Positions 8,308 to 16,401 of a DNA stretch of 64,000 nt are shown piece by piece (within the stretch, counting starts at the first letter, position 1; each line of letters opens with the position of its first letter). The notes beneath the pieces are model-generated. The model worked only from the letters and a program-made list of their open reading frames with translations, ran no database searches and was not told the origin of the DNA. This DNA comes from HGM04593 sp045630965 (GTDB lineage: Bacteria; Bacteroidota; Bacteroidia; Bacteroidales; Bacteroidaceae), in NCBI GenBank assembly GCA_045630965.1, contig JAZQTU010000006.1, positions 22,865 through 86,864 on the forward strand. Direction: 5' to 3'. The translations under genes and the position numbers were made by a program.

Positions 8308-9741
8308 ATGATTGTTATGTTGGAAGATATCAGGAACTTATATATAGATAAGTTTGGGGTTGAACCTTTGGAAATTACCAAACTGTGTGGCGCGGGGTCA
8401 AACCGTGTATATTATAGACTTTCGGGGGAGGCTGCTTCTGTAATTGGTGTTGTTGGAACGTCGGTTGAAGAAAACAGGGCTTTTGTGGCGCTCTCTATTG
8501 CTTTTGCTGAAAGCGCTGTTCCGGCACCGGAGGTGTTGGCTGTTTCGGATGACGGGTTGTGTTACCTGCAGACCGACTTGGGCGATGATACTCTTTTCTC
8601 TACAATGAAACAGTCGCGTGATGCCGGATGCTTTTTGCAAAAGGATGTTGATATGCTTTGTGAAGTAATGTCGCATTTGCCACATATTCAGTATCGTGTT
8701 CCGGAGTTTTTTGATTTCTCTCTTTGCTATCCGGTCAGTGACTTCAATCAACGCACTGTAATGTGGGATCTCAATTATTTCAAATATTGTTTCCTGAAAG
8801 GTGTAGGGATTGAATTTGATGAAAACGTTCTTGAGGATGAATTCTGCAGAATGACAGCTTTGTTGTTGGCTGAAAATGAAGATACATTCATGTACAGGGA
8901 TTTTCAGTCACGCAATGTGATGATATGTGGCGGCGAACCTTGTTTTATTGATTTTCAAGGTGGCAGAAAGGGGCCGATATATTACGACGTAGCTTCGTTT
9001 GTGGGGCAGGCTAGAGCTTGTTACACGCCCGATGTCGTGGAAAAGATGATTGATGCGTACTTGGCTTCGCTTGAAACCTATAAAAAAGTGGACAGAGCTG
9101 ATTTTGTTGCAAAGTTGTCACTGTTCCGTGTTTTTCGTCTTCTGCAGAATCTTGGAGCGTATGGCTATCGCGGGCTGTTTGAGCGTAAAAAGGCTTTTGT
9201 TGAGGTTATCCCCTCTGCAGTTGAGCAACTGAAAGAACAATTGTCAGCATTTACAAATGAATTCCCTTATATATACTCTCTTGTATGTAAAATAGCTGAA
9301 CTGCCATTGTTCGTGAAAGACGAAATAAAAGAATTGACAGTTGACGTTGTGAGTTTCTCTTATCGCAGAGGAATTCCTGACGATACATCGGGTAATGGTG
9401 GCGGTTTTGTCTTTGATTGCCGTGCCATACACAACCCAGGCCGTTATGAACCCTACAAGAAACTTACTGGAATGGATGCTCCGGTGATTGAATTCCTTGA
9501 AAAAGAGAGCAATATTGCAGAATTTTTAGAGAATGCCTATGCTCTTGTCGATGAGATGGTTGTTACATACAAAAGTCGTGGTTTTACCCATATCCAGGTG
9601 TGTTGCGGCTGTACCGGCGGCCAGCATCGCTCTGTTTATGCGGCTGAACATATCGCACACCATGTCGCGGACAAGTTCGGTGTAAAGGTTGTGGTTACGC
9701 ACATGATGCAGAATGTGAAGTATGTTCTGCCGGCAAAGTGA
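8308..9741 (+). CDS. Phosphotransferase (APH-like) fused to a RapZ C-terminal domain
   Basis: The product has 477 residues (473 if translation starts at the alternative ATG 8320). Residues ~15-330 form an aminoglycoside/choline-kinase-like fold. The catalytic loop is YRDFQSRNVM and the Mg-binding segment is FIDFQGGRKGP, as in sugar kinases of the AmgK/MurNAc-kinase type. Residues ~345-477 match the C-terminal domain of the RNase adapter RapZ (FSYRRGIPDDTSGNGGGFVF, CCGCTGGQHRSVY). In proteobacteria RapZ senses glucosamine-6-phosphate and directs small-RNA decay. The N-terminal ATPase of classical RapZ is replaced here by a kinase-like domain. The role in Bacteroidota is unknown; a link to amino-sugar or cell-wall metabolism is an inference. 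Confidence 0.85.
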   Translation: MIVMLEDIRNLYIDKFGVEPLEITKLCGAGSNRVYYRLSGEAASVIGVVGTSVEENRAFVALSIAFAESAVPAPEVLAVSDDGLCYLQTDLGDDTLFSTMKQSRDAGCFLQKDVDMLCEVMSHLPHIQYRVPEFFDFSLCYPVSDFNQRTVMWDLNYFKYCFLKGVGIEFDENVLEDEFCRMTALLLAENEDTFMYRDFQSRNVMICGGEPCFIDFQGGRKGPIYYDVASFVGQARACYTPDVVEKMIDAYLASLETYKKVDRADFVAKLSLFRVFRLLQNLGAYGYRGLFERKKAFVEVIPSAVEQLKEQLSAFTNEFPYIYSLVCKIAELPLFVKDEIKELTVDVVSFSYRRGIPDDTSGNGGGFVFDCRAIHNPGRYEPYKKLTGMDAPVIEFLEKESNIAEFLENAYALVDEMVVTYKSRGFTHIQVCCGCTGGQHRSVYAAEHIAHHVADKFGVKVVVTHMMQNVKYVLPAK

Positions 9742-9784
9742 TTTGTTTATTCCGCTCGTTTTTGCTATATTCGCCAAATTGAAT

Positions 9785-9792
9785 TATATTTG
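9785..9792 (+). promoter_or_regulatory. -7 promoter element of ileS
   Basis: TATATTTG, a perfect TAnnTTTG match, lies 32 nt upstream of the ileS ATG. Confidence 0.55.
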
Positions 9793-9824
9793 CAAGATTA
9801 AACGAAAAAAGCATACAATACAAT

Positions 9825-12800
9825 ATGAAAAAGAAGTTTTCTGTATATAATCAGTTGAATCTTCCTCAGATAAACAAGGAGGTGCTGAATGAGTGGGAGG
9901 AGAATAATCTTTTCTCAAGAAGTATGACAGAGCGCGAGGGTGCTCCTTCATTTGTATTCTTTGAGGGTCCTCCTTCGGCAAACGGTATGCCTGGTATTCA
10001 CCACGTTATGGCGCGTAGTATCAAGGATACTTTCTGTCGTTTCAAGACAATGAAGGGTTTTCTGGTGAAGCGTAAGGCTGGTTGGGATACTCACGGTTTG
10101 CCTGTGGAGCTTGGTGTTGAGAAAAAACTCAATATTACAAAAGAGGATATCGGCAAGAAGATTTCTGTTGACGATTATAATAGAAACTGCCGTGAGGAGG
10201 TCATGAAGTACACTAAGGAGTGGACCGACCTTACACGCAAGATGGGTTATTGGGTTGACCTTGAGAATCCTTATATCACATACGAGAATAGCTATATCGA
10301 GTCTTTGTGGTGGCTGTTGAAACAGCTTTACAATAAGAACCTTCTCTATAAGGGATATACAATCCAGCCATACTCTCCGGCTGCAGGTACTGGCTTGAGT
10401 TCTCATGAGCTTAACCAGCCGGGCTGTTATCGTGATGTAAAGGATACTACTGCTGTAGCGCAGTTCCGTATGCTCGATCCTAAACCCGAAATGACAGAGT
10501 GGGGTAAGCCTTATTTCATTGCATGGACAACAACTCCTTGGACATTGCCTTCAAATACTGCGCTTTGCGTTGGTCCAAAGATTGATTATGTTGCTGTACA
10601 GACATACAATGCATACACAGGTGAGCCTGTTACTGTTGTTCTCGCTAAGGCACTGTTGAATGCGCACTTCAACCCTGCCGGTGCAGAACTGCCTCTTGAC
10701 AGCTACAAACAGGGCGACAAGGTTGTTCCTTATAAGGTTATTGCTGAATATAAGGGTGCTGATCTCGTTGGCATGCATTACGCACAGCTCTTCCCATGGG
10801 TTAAGCCTGTTGTAAAGGAAGGTGATAAGGTGGTTGATGCTTCTGCTGACGCTTTCCGCGTTATTCCCGGTGACTATGTTACTACAGAAGACGGTACCGG
10901 TATCGTACACATTGCTCCTACATTTGGTGCTGATGACGCTTTTGTGGCAAAAGCTGCGGGCATTCCTTCACTCTTCATGGTAAACAAGAAGGGTGAGACA
11001 CGTCCTATGGTTGACTTTACAGGTAAATTCTGGTCAATTGATGAACTTGACGAGGAGTTTGTAAACAACTGCATAGACAAGGAACTCTATTCGAAATTTG
11101 CAGGTGCATACGTTAAGAATGCGTATGACCCACAATATACTGTTGACGGAAAATATGATGAGGCTGCAGCTGCAAAGGCTGAAACACTCGATGTTGCGCT
11201 CTGCATGGTTATGAAACAGGGTGGTGTGGCTTTCAAGATTGAAAAGCATGTACACAACTATCCACACTGTTGGCGTACCGACAAGCCTGTCCTCTATTAT
11301 CCTCTCGACAGCTGGTTTGTCCGTGCTTCGGAAATGAAGGAGCGCATGAGCGAACTGAATAAGACCATTACATGGAAACCTGAATCTACAGGTACAGGAC
11401 GTTTTGGCAAGTGGCTTGAGAATTTGAATGACTGGAACTTGAGTCGTAGCCGTTATTGGGGTACTCCTCTTCCAATATGGACAAGCGAGGATGGCGAAGC
11501 GAAGTGCATCGGGTCTATCGCTGAACTTTACGATGAGATAGAGAAGGCAGTTGCTGCAGGTATAATGCAGAGCAATCCTTACAAGGACAAGGGCTTTGTT
11601 CCCGGTGACTACAGCAAGGCAAACTATGACAAGATAGATCTTCACCGTCCTTATGTCGATGATATTAAGCTTGTCTCTTCAACCGGTATGCCTATGACAC
11701 GTGAACTGGACCTTATTGACGTTTGGTTCGATTCCGGTGCTATGCCTTATGCACAGATACACTATCCGTTCGAAAACAAGGAGATACTTGACAATCGTGT
11801 GGTTTATCCTGCAGACTTCATTGCTGAGGGTGTTGACCAGACACGCGGTTGGTTTTATACTCTGCATGCTATCGCTACAATGGTTTTCGATACAGTAGCG
11901 TTCAAGACTGTTATTTCAAACGGTCTTGTGCTTGACAAGAATGGCGACAAGATGTCGAAGCGTCTTGGCAATGCTGTTGATCCTTTCGACACTATCGAGG
12001 CGTACGGAAGTGACCCATTGCGTTGGTATATGATAACAAACTCTGCACCATGGGATAACCTCCGCTTCAACGAAGAGGGTGTGAAGGAGGTTGTGCGTTC
12101 GTTCTTCGGCAAGTTGTACCAGACATACAGCTTCTTTACAATGTATGCAAACGTTGACGGCTTTAGATATGAAGAGCCTGACATGCCGATAAATGAACGT
12201 CCTGAACTTGACCGTTGGATTTTGTCGGAACTGAATACTCTTGTAAAGAATGTGAATGCATGCTTCAACGACTATGAGCCGACAAAGGCGGGTCGTCTTA
12301 TACAGGAGTTCGTGATAAACAATGTCAGCAACTGGTTCGTACGTTTGAGCCGCAAACGTTTCTGGGGCTCAGATATGAGTGCCGACAAGCTTTCTGCTTA
12401 CCAGACACTCTATACATGTCTTGAGACTGTGGCACGTTTGATGGCGCCTATAGCTCCGTTCTATGCCGACCGTTTGTATAAGGACTTGACAGCTGTGACA
12501 GGTCGTGCCGAAAGCGATTCTGTTCATTTGGCAAAATTCCCTGAATGTGATGAGGCTCTTGTTGATACCGAATTGGAATATCGTATGGAGTTGGCACAGC
12601 AGATATCTTCAATGGTGCTTGCGCTCCGTAAGAAAGAGGCGCTCATTGTACGTCAGCCACTGCAGAAGATTGCGATACCTACAACTGATGAGGTCATGAA
12701 GGCGAGAATCGAGGCTGTAAAACAGCTTATTCTCAGCGAGGTAAATGTCAAGGAACTTGTTTTTGTTGAGGGTGACGGAATTCTTGTGAAGAAAATCAAA

Positions 12801-13304
12801 TGTAACTTCCGTACTCTTGGTAAGAAGTTCGGTAAGCTCATGAAGAGTGTAAATGCTGCAGTAACAGAAATGTCACAGGAGCAGATTGCACAGCTCGAAA
12901 AGAATGGCAATATAACATTGCAGGTTGAGGGTGTAGATGCGCTCATTGAACTTGCTGATGTTGAAATATTCAGCGAAGATGTTCCGGGCTGGACTGTTGC
13001 CAACGAGGGCGCTTTGACTGTTGCTCTTGATGTGGAGGTTACCGATGCTCTGCGTCGCGAAGGTATAGCACGTGAAATTGTAAAGAAGATTCAGGCTGTA
13101 CGTAAGGATAGCGGCTTTGATATTACCGACCGTATATCTGTCGTTGTATCAAGCAGTGAAATAAGCGATGTTGCTGTTGAGGAATTCAAGGAGTATATCT
13201 GTAATCAGGTCCTTGCCGATTCACTTGTTATCGGTGAAGTAGCCGAAGGTGAAGCAGTTGAACTGGACGGTGCTGTGATAAAGGTTGCAGTAGCGAAATT
13301 ATGA
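9825..13304 (+). CDS. ileS: Isoleucyl-tRNA synthetase (large, eukaryote-like IleS2 type)
   Basis: This 1159-residue class I aminoacyl-tRNA synthetase charges tRNA-Ile. The HIGH-type signature appears as GPPSANGMPGIHH (residues ~48-60) and the second signature is DKMSKRLGN (KMSKR, not KMSKS). The editing domain and C-terminal anticodon-binding region are full length. Length and signatures point to the eukaryote-like IleS clade that is naturally less sensitive to mupirocin. That clade assignment is inferred from motifs only. A DksA-like gene follows after 34 nt, then lspA and a DUF4296 gene, probably in one operon. Confidence 0.96.
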   Translation: MKKKFSVYNQLNLPQINKEVLNEWEENNLFSRSMTEREGAPSFVFFEGPPSANGMPGIHHVMARSIKDTFCRFKTMKGFLVKRKAGWDTHGLPVELGVEKKLNITKEDIGKKISVDDYNRNCREEVMKYTKEWTDLTRKMGYWVDLENPYITYENSYIESLWWLLKQLYNKNLLYKGYTIQPYSPAAGTGLSSHELNQPGCYRDVKDTTAVAQFRMLDPKPEMTEWGKPYFIAWTTTPWTLPSNTALCVGPKIDYVAVQTYNAYTGEPVTVVLAKALLNAHFNPAGAELPLDSYKQGDKVVPYKVIAEYKGADLVGMHYAQLFPWVKPVVKEGDKVVDASADAFRVIPGDYVTTEDGTGIVHIAPTFGADDAFVAKAAGIPSLFMVNKKGETRPMVDFTGKFWSIDELDEEFVNNCIDKELYSKFAGAYVKNAYDPQYTVDGKYDEAAAAKAETLDVALCMVMKQGGVAFKIEKHVHNYPHCWRTDKPVLYYPLDSWFVRASEMKERMSELNKTITWKPESTGTGRFGKWLENLNDWNLSRSRYWGTPLPIWTSEDGEAKCIGSIAELYDEIEKAVAAGIMQSNPYKDKGFVPGDYSKANYDKIDLHRPYVDDIKLVSSTGMPMTRELDLIDVWFDSGAMPYAQIHYPFENKEILDNRVVYPADFIAEGVDQTRGWFYTLHAIATMVFDTVAFKTVISNGLVLDKNGDKMSKRLGNAVDPFDTIEAYGSDPLRWYMITNSAPWDNLRFNEEGVKEVVRSFFGKLYQTYSFFTMYANVDGFRYEEPDMPINERPELDRWILSELNTLVKNVNACFNDYEPTKAGRLIQEFVINNVSNWFVRLSRKRFWGSDMSADKLSAYQTLYTCLETVARLMAPIAPFYADRLYKDLTAVTGRAESDSVHLAKFPECDEALVDTELEYRMELAQQISSMVLALRKKEALIVRQPLQKIAIPTTDEVMKARIEAVKQLILSEVNVKELVFVEGDGILVKKIKCNFRTLGKKFGKLMKSVNAAVTEMSQEQIAQLEKNGNITLQVEGVDALIELADVEIFSEDVPGWTVANEGALTVALDVEVTDALRREGIAREIVKKIQAVRKDSGFDITDRISVVVSSSEISDVAVEEFKEYICNQVLADSLVIGEVAEGEAVELDGAVIKVAVAKL

Positions 13305-13338
13305 AAAACAATAACTAACCATAATAAATTTAATAGAT

Positions 13339-13713
13339 ATGTCTGAAAAAGTTCGTTATTCTGACGCCGAATTGGAAGAGTTCCGTCAGGTGATTTTGAA
13401 GAAGTTGGAACTTGCTAAAAGAGATTATGATGAGATAATGAGAGCTCTCCGTCATGAGGATTCAAATGACGTTGCCGATACATCACCTACATATAAAGGT
13501 CTGGAAGATGGTAGTGATGCTGCATACCTCGAAGAGCAGATGCAGATAGCAAGCCGTCAGGCAAAATTCATTCAGGGTCTTCAGGCTGCGCTTGTACGTA
13601 TCCAGAATAAGACTTACGGTATTTGCCGTGAGACTGGTAAACTCATTGCTAAGGAGAGACTTATGGCTGTTCCTCATGCTACATTGAGCATTGAAGCAAA
13701 GAAAAACCGCTAA
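13339..13713 (+). CDS. TraR/DksA-family protein with degenerate zinc finger
   Basis: A 124-residue helical protein whose C-terminal segment (YGICRETGKLIAKERLMAVPHATL) is the DksA/TraR finger fold. Only one Cys of the usual C4 set remains, so zinc binding in the classical way is doubtful. DksA proteins bind the secondary channel of RNA polymerase and modulate initiation. The N-terminal coiled-coil region (EEFRQVILKKLELAKRDYDEIM) is present. The gene sits between ileS and lspA, the usual Bacteroidota arrangement. Confidence 0.85.
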   Translation: MSEKVRYSDAELEEFRQVILKKLELAKRDYDEIMRALRHEDSNDVADTSPTYKGLEDGSDAAYLEEQMQIASRQAKFIQGLQAALVRIQNKTYGICRETGKLIAKERLMAVPHATLSIEAKKNR

Positions 13714-13719
13714 GAATTT

Positions 13720-14316
13720 ATGGCAGAAAATACCAAGAAACGTTCCGCGATAATCCTCTCGCTTGTTTTGTTGGCACTGGTTGTAGACCAGGTTATCAAG
13801 GTTGTGATCAAGACCAATATGCAGTTGGGGGAGAGTATCCCGGTTTTTGGTGATTGGTTCAAGATATTGTTCGTGGAAAACAACGGCATGGCATTCGGAA
13901 TGGAGATATTCAATAAATATTTCCTTACCAGTTTCCGTATTATTGCTGTTGCTTTCCTTGGATATTTTCTTTGCAAGTCGCTGAAGAACGGAAAGTATCC
14001 GTTCGGTTTTTTGGTGTGTGTGGCGCTTATATTGGCCGGTGCAACCGGTAATATAATCGACTGTCTTTTTTATGGTGAAATCTTCACCCACAGTTATGGT
14101 CAGGTTGCAGATTTCGTTTCTTGGGGCAATGGCTATAGCGAATTCATGCTGGGACGTGTCGTGGATATGTTCTATTTTCCATTGTTTACATGGCCCGACT
14201 GGATGCCTTTGATAGGCGGTGGTGTCTTTTTTGCCCCGGTATTTAATTTTGCTGATGCGTGTATCAGCTGCAGCGTTGTTGCAATGCTTATTTTTTATAG
14301 GAAATATATCCTTTAG
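13720..14316 (+). CDS. lspA: Lipoprotein signal peptidase
   Basis: A 198-residue inner-membrane aspartic protease with four hydrophobic segments. It removes signal peptides from prolipoproteins. The two catalytic aspartates are in RVVDMFYFP and FNFADACIS, and the ENNGMAFG motif is present. It starts 6 nt after the DksA-like stop, so the two are co-transcribed. It is slightly longer than the enterobacterial enzyme because of an insert before the first Asp motif. Confidence 0.95.
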   Translation: MAENTKKRSAIILSLVLLALVVDQVIKVVIKTNMQLGESIPVFGDWFKILFVENNGMAFGMEIFNKYFLTSFRIIAVAFLGYFLCKSLKNGKYPFGFLVCVALILAGATGNIIDCLFYGEIFTHSYGQVADFVSWGNGYSEFMLGRVVDMFYFPLFTWPDWMPLIGGGVFFAPVFNFADACISCSVVAMLIFYRKYIL

Positions 14317-14327
14317 GATTTGCCGTT

Positions 14328-15116
14328 ATGTCCTTCCTCAGGTATCTCTCCATTTCTTTAATCCTGTTTCTTGTAGTTTCTTGCGAGGTCAGGATACCTG
14401 ACAATGTTATCCCTCCCGACAAGATGGAGGCTATTCTGTATGATTATCATCTTGTGCAGGCGATGTCGGGTGAATATGGGTCTGATGCTTATAAGGAGAA
14501 ACTTTTCTATACCTACATCTTCAAGAAACATAATGTTGAAAAGGCTTATTTCGATTCAACAATGCAGTGGTATAACCGCTATCCAAAGCATTTGAGGAAG
14601 GTCTATGAGAATATTTCCGCAAGAATTGATGCTGAAGTTGAAGAACTTAATCTTATAAAAGTCATAGACAAGGAGGGTGTTACCATTGGGCAGGTATCTT
14701 TTACGGGCGATAATACTGATCTCTGGACAAGTTCAAAAACCAAATACCTCTCTTCAAATTCCTTGAACAATAGATTGTCGTTCTCATTTGATGTACCTGA
14801 CGATACAACTTTTGTCAAAGGAGACAGTCTTGTATTCTCTTTCAGAACGGAATTCGTCTCATGTGATTCGGTTACTCAGGACGCTTTTGCGTCAATCCGT
14901 CTTGATTACGATGACAAATCTTTTTATGCGAAATCGGTTGAAATCGATTCGGCAGGAGGGTATTGCATTGCTGCTCCAAGGTATCATGAATCTAAATTGA
15001 AGTCCATGTATGGCTTTGTCTATTACACAGACAATGATACAACGGCTTGCTCGCGTATGCTGTTGCACGATGTCTCACTCATGAGAATTCACCCGTCAAC
15101 GAGTGAAGAAAACTGA
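14328..15116 (+). CDS. DUF4296 lipoprotein
   Basis: A 262-residue lipoprotein. The signal ends in the lipobox LVVSC (Cys19). The domain after it (PPDKMEAILYDYHLVQAM and FDSTMQWYNRYPKHL) matches the DUF4296 family, found mainly in Bacteroidota beside lspA. Its function is unknown. It begins 12 nt after lspA, consistent with translational coupling in the ileS-lspA operon. Confidence 0.8.
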   Translation: MSFLRYLSISLILFLVVSCEVRIPDNVIPPDKMEAILYDYHLVQAMSGEYGSDAYKEKLFYTYIFKKHNVEKAYFDSTMQWYNRYPKHLRKVYENISARIDAEVEELNLIKVIDKEGVTIGQVSFTGDNTDLWTSSKTKYLSSNSLNNRLSFSFDVPDDTTFVKGDSLVFSFRTEFVSCDSVTQDAFASIRLDYDDKSFYAKSVEIDSAGGYCIAAPRYHESKLKSMYGFVYYTDNDTTACSRMLLHDVSLMRIHPSTSEEN

Positions 15117-15121
15117 TTTTT

Positions 15122-15379
15122 ATGCTCTATCTCGCAAGAAATCTTCACTTGGTCAACGGTACGGTATTACGCAATATTGTTGTTGATGTCTGCGATGGTG
15201 TTGTAAATGATTTTTATCCTTTTTCTTTCGAAAGGGAATCAATGTTTCTTGTGGATGATATCTATCTCTCCAATTTTGAAAACGATGCTGATAAACAAAT
15301 AGCATCTTGCCTTTGTGAAAGCAAGATGCTATACGCTTGTACTCTCTCCGAAGATGGAGAACTTCATCGTTTGAAGTGA
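15122..15379 (+). CDS. Small conserved-looking protein of unknown function
   Basis: An 85-residue soluble protein with no signal peptide. It begins 5 nt after the DUF4296 stop and so is the last gene of the ileS-lspA operon. The N-terminus (ARNLHLVNGTVLRNIVVDVCDGVV) resembles the beta strand that opens amidohydrolase-type proteins, but no metal ligands follow. Its stop directly abuts the stop of the convergent methyltransferase gene. Confidence 0.6.
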   Translation: MLYLARNLHLVNGTVLRNIVVDVCDGVVNDFYPFSFERESMFLVDDIYLSNFENDADKQIASCLCESKMLYACTLSEDGELHRLK

Positions 15380-16138
15380 TTACTTTGCTCTTCTTCGGAA
15401 TTCACTGCATATTATTGCTGTTGCTACAGATACGTTCAATGACTCTGACGTGCTCCTCTCTCTTGGATAGTTAGGGATGAGGAGACGGTCTGTTATCAAT
15501 TTGCTGCACTCTTCGCTTATTCCATTTCCTTCGTTGCCCATTACCACAAGTCCTTTGTTGGTGATTTCACTTGAGTATATATCTTCTCCGTCAAGGAAGG
15601 TGCCGTAAACAGGTGCTTTGCCATTCAAAGATAGTATCATTTTACTCAGGTCTGTGTAATGAATCTTTACTCTTCCTATGGCACCCATTGTAGCTTGTAC
15701 AGTCTTTGGATTGTATATGTCTACGCAACCGTTCGAACAGAATATATTTTCAATGCCGAACCAGTCGGCAATACGAATGATTGTTCCCATGTTTCCCGGG
15801 TCCTGTACATTGTCAAGAGCCAGGCAAAGTTCTCGCTCCGGAGCGTTGTAGTCCGTTGGGTGCTGTAGCTGTTTGAATACTGCAAGAACTCCTTGAGGAG
15901 TGCGCAGGAAACTCGCTTTTTTCATCTCCTCCTCGCTGGCAACTGATATTTCGGCTGTTGTATTGAGTTTATGCGTTTTCAGCCACTCGTCTGTAGCAAT
16001 GATATATTTGGTTTCCACTCCAAGGTCAATGAGGTCCTGAACAGTCTTGCCACCTTCGGCAACGAACAGACCTGTTTCCTTGCGGAATTTACGCAGTTCA
16101 AGAGCTTTGATCTGTTTTAACAGCGATTTGCTAATCAT
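15380..16138 (-). CDS. TrmH/SpoU-family RNA 2'-O-methyltransferase
   Basis: A 252-residue SPOUT methyltransferase. The N-terminal substrate-binding domain contains KFRKETGLFVAEGGKTV. The C-terminal knot carries the family motifs DNVQDPGNMGTIIR, VMGNEGNGIS and IPNYPRERSTSESLNVSVA. Such enzymes methylate ribose in rRNA or tRNA; the target cannot be told here. The gene is convergent with the 85-residue gene, with zero bases between the two stops. Confidence 0.9.
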   Translation of the reverse strand: MISKSLLKQIKALELRKFRKETGLFVAEGGKTVQDLIDLGVETKYIIATDEWLKTHKLNTTAEISVASEEEMKKASFLRTPQGVLAVFKQLQHPTDYNAPERELCLALDNVQDPGNMGTIIRIADWFGIENIFCSNGCVDIYNPKTVQATMGAIGRVKIHYTDLSKMILSLNGKAPVYGTFLDGEDIYSSEITNKGLVVMGNEGNGISEECSKLITDRLLIPNYPRERSTSESLNVSVATAIICSEFRRRAK

Positions 16139-16194
16139 ATTTCTGTTTATCTTCGTTAAAGTGGTGCAAATCTACCTTAAATCTTTGATTTTTC

Positions 16195-16373
16195 TGCTAT
16201 ATTTGAGATAAATCTCCAATATTGCCTGTACTCGCTGTAAAATATTCAAGCAAGCTTGATTTTATTTTGCTCGTTTCTTGCTATCTTTGAGATAAATCTC
16301 GAAGATATTCTGCACTCGCCGTAAAATATTCAAGCAAGCTTGATTTTATTTTGCTCGTTTCTTGCTATCTTTG
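16195..16373 (+). repeat. Tandem 84-bp promoter-bearing repeat upstream of tamL
   Basis: Two full 84-bp units start at 16195 and 16279, and the first 11 bases of a third start at 16363. Each unit opens with a -7 box (TATATTTG at 16198-16205, TATCTTTG at 16282-16289 and 16366-16373). Each also contains a CTCGCYGTAAAATATTCAAG segment. The last box is the likely tamL promoter; the others are duplicates of it. Confidence 0.8.
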
Positions 16374-16401
16374 TAAGAATTTGTAAAAATTAGGTGTACT
16401 G

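Noticed and set aside
16195..16373. Tandem repeats as a CRISPR array
   Set aside because: The units are long (84 bp), nearly identical throughout and lack unique spacers; each contains a promoter box.
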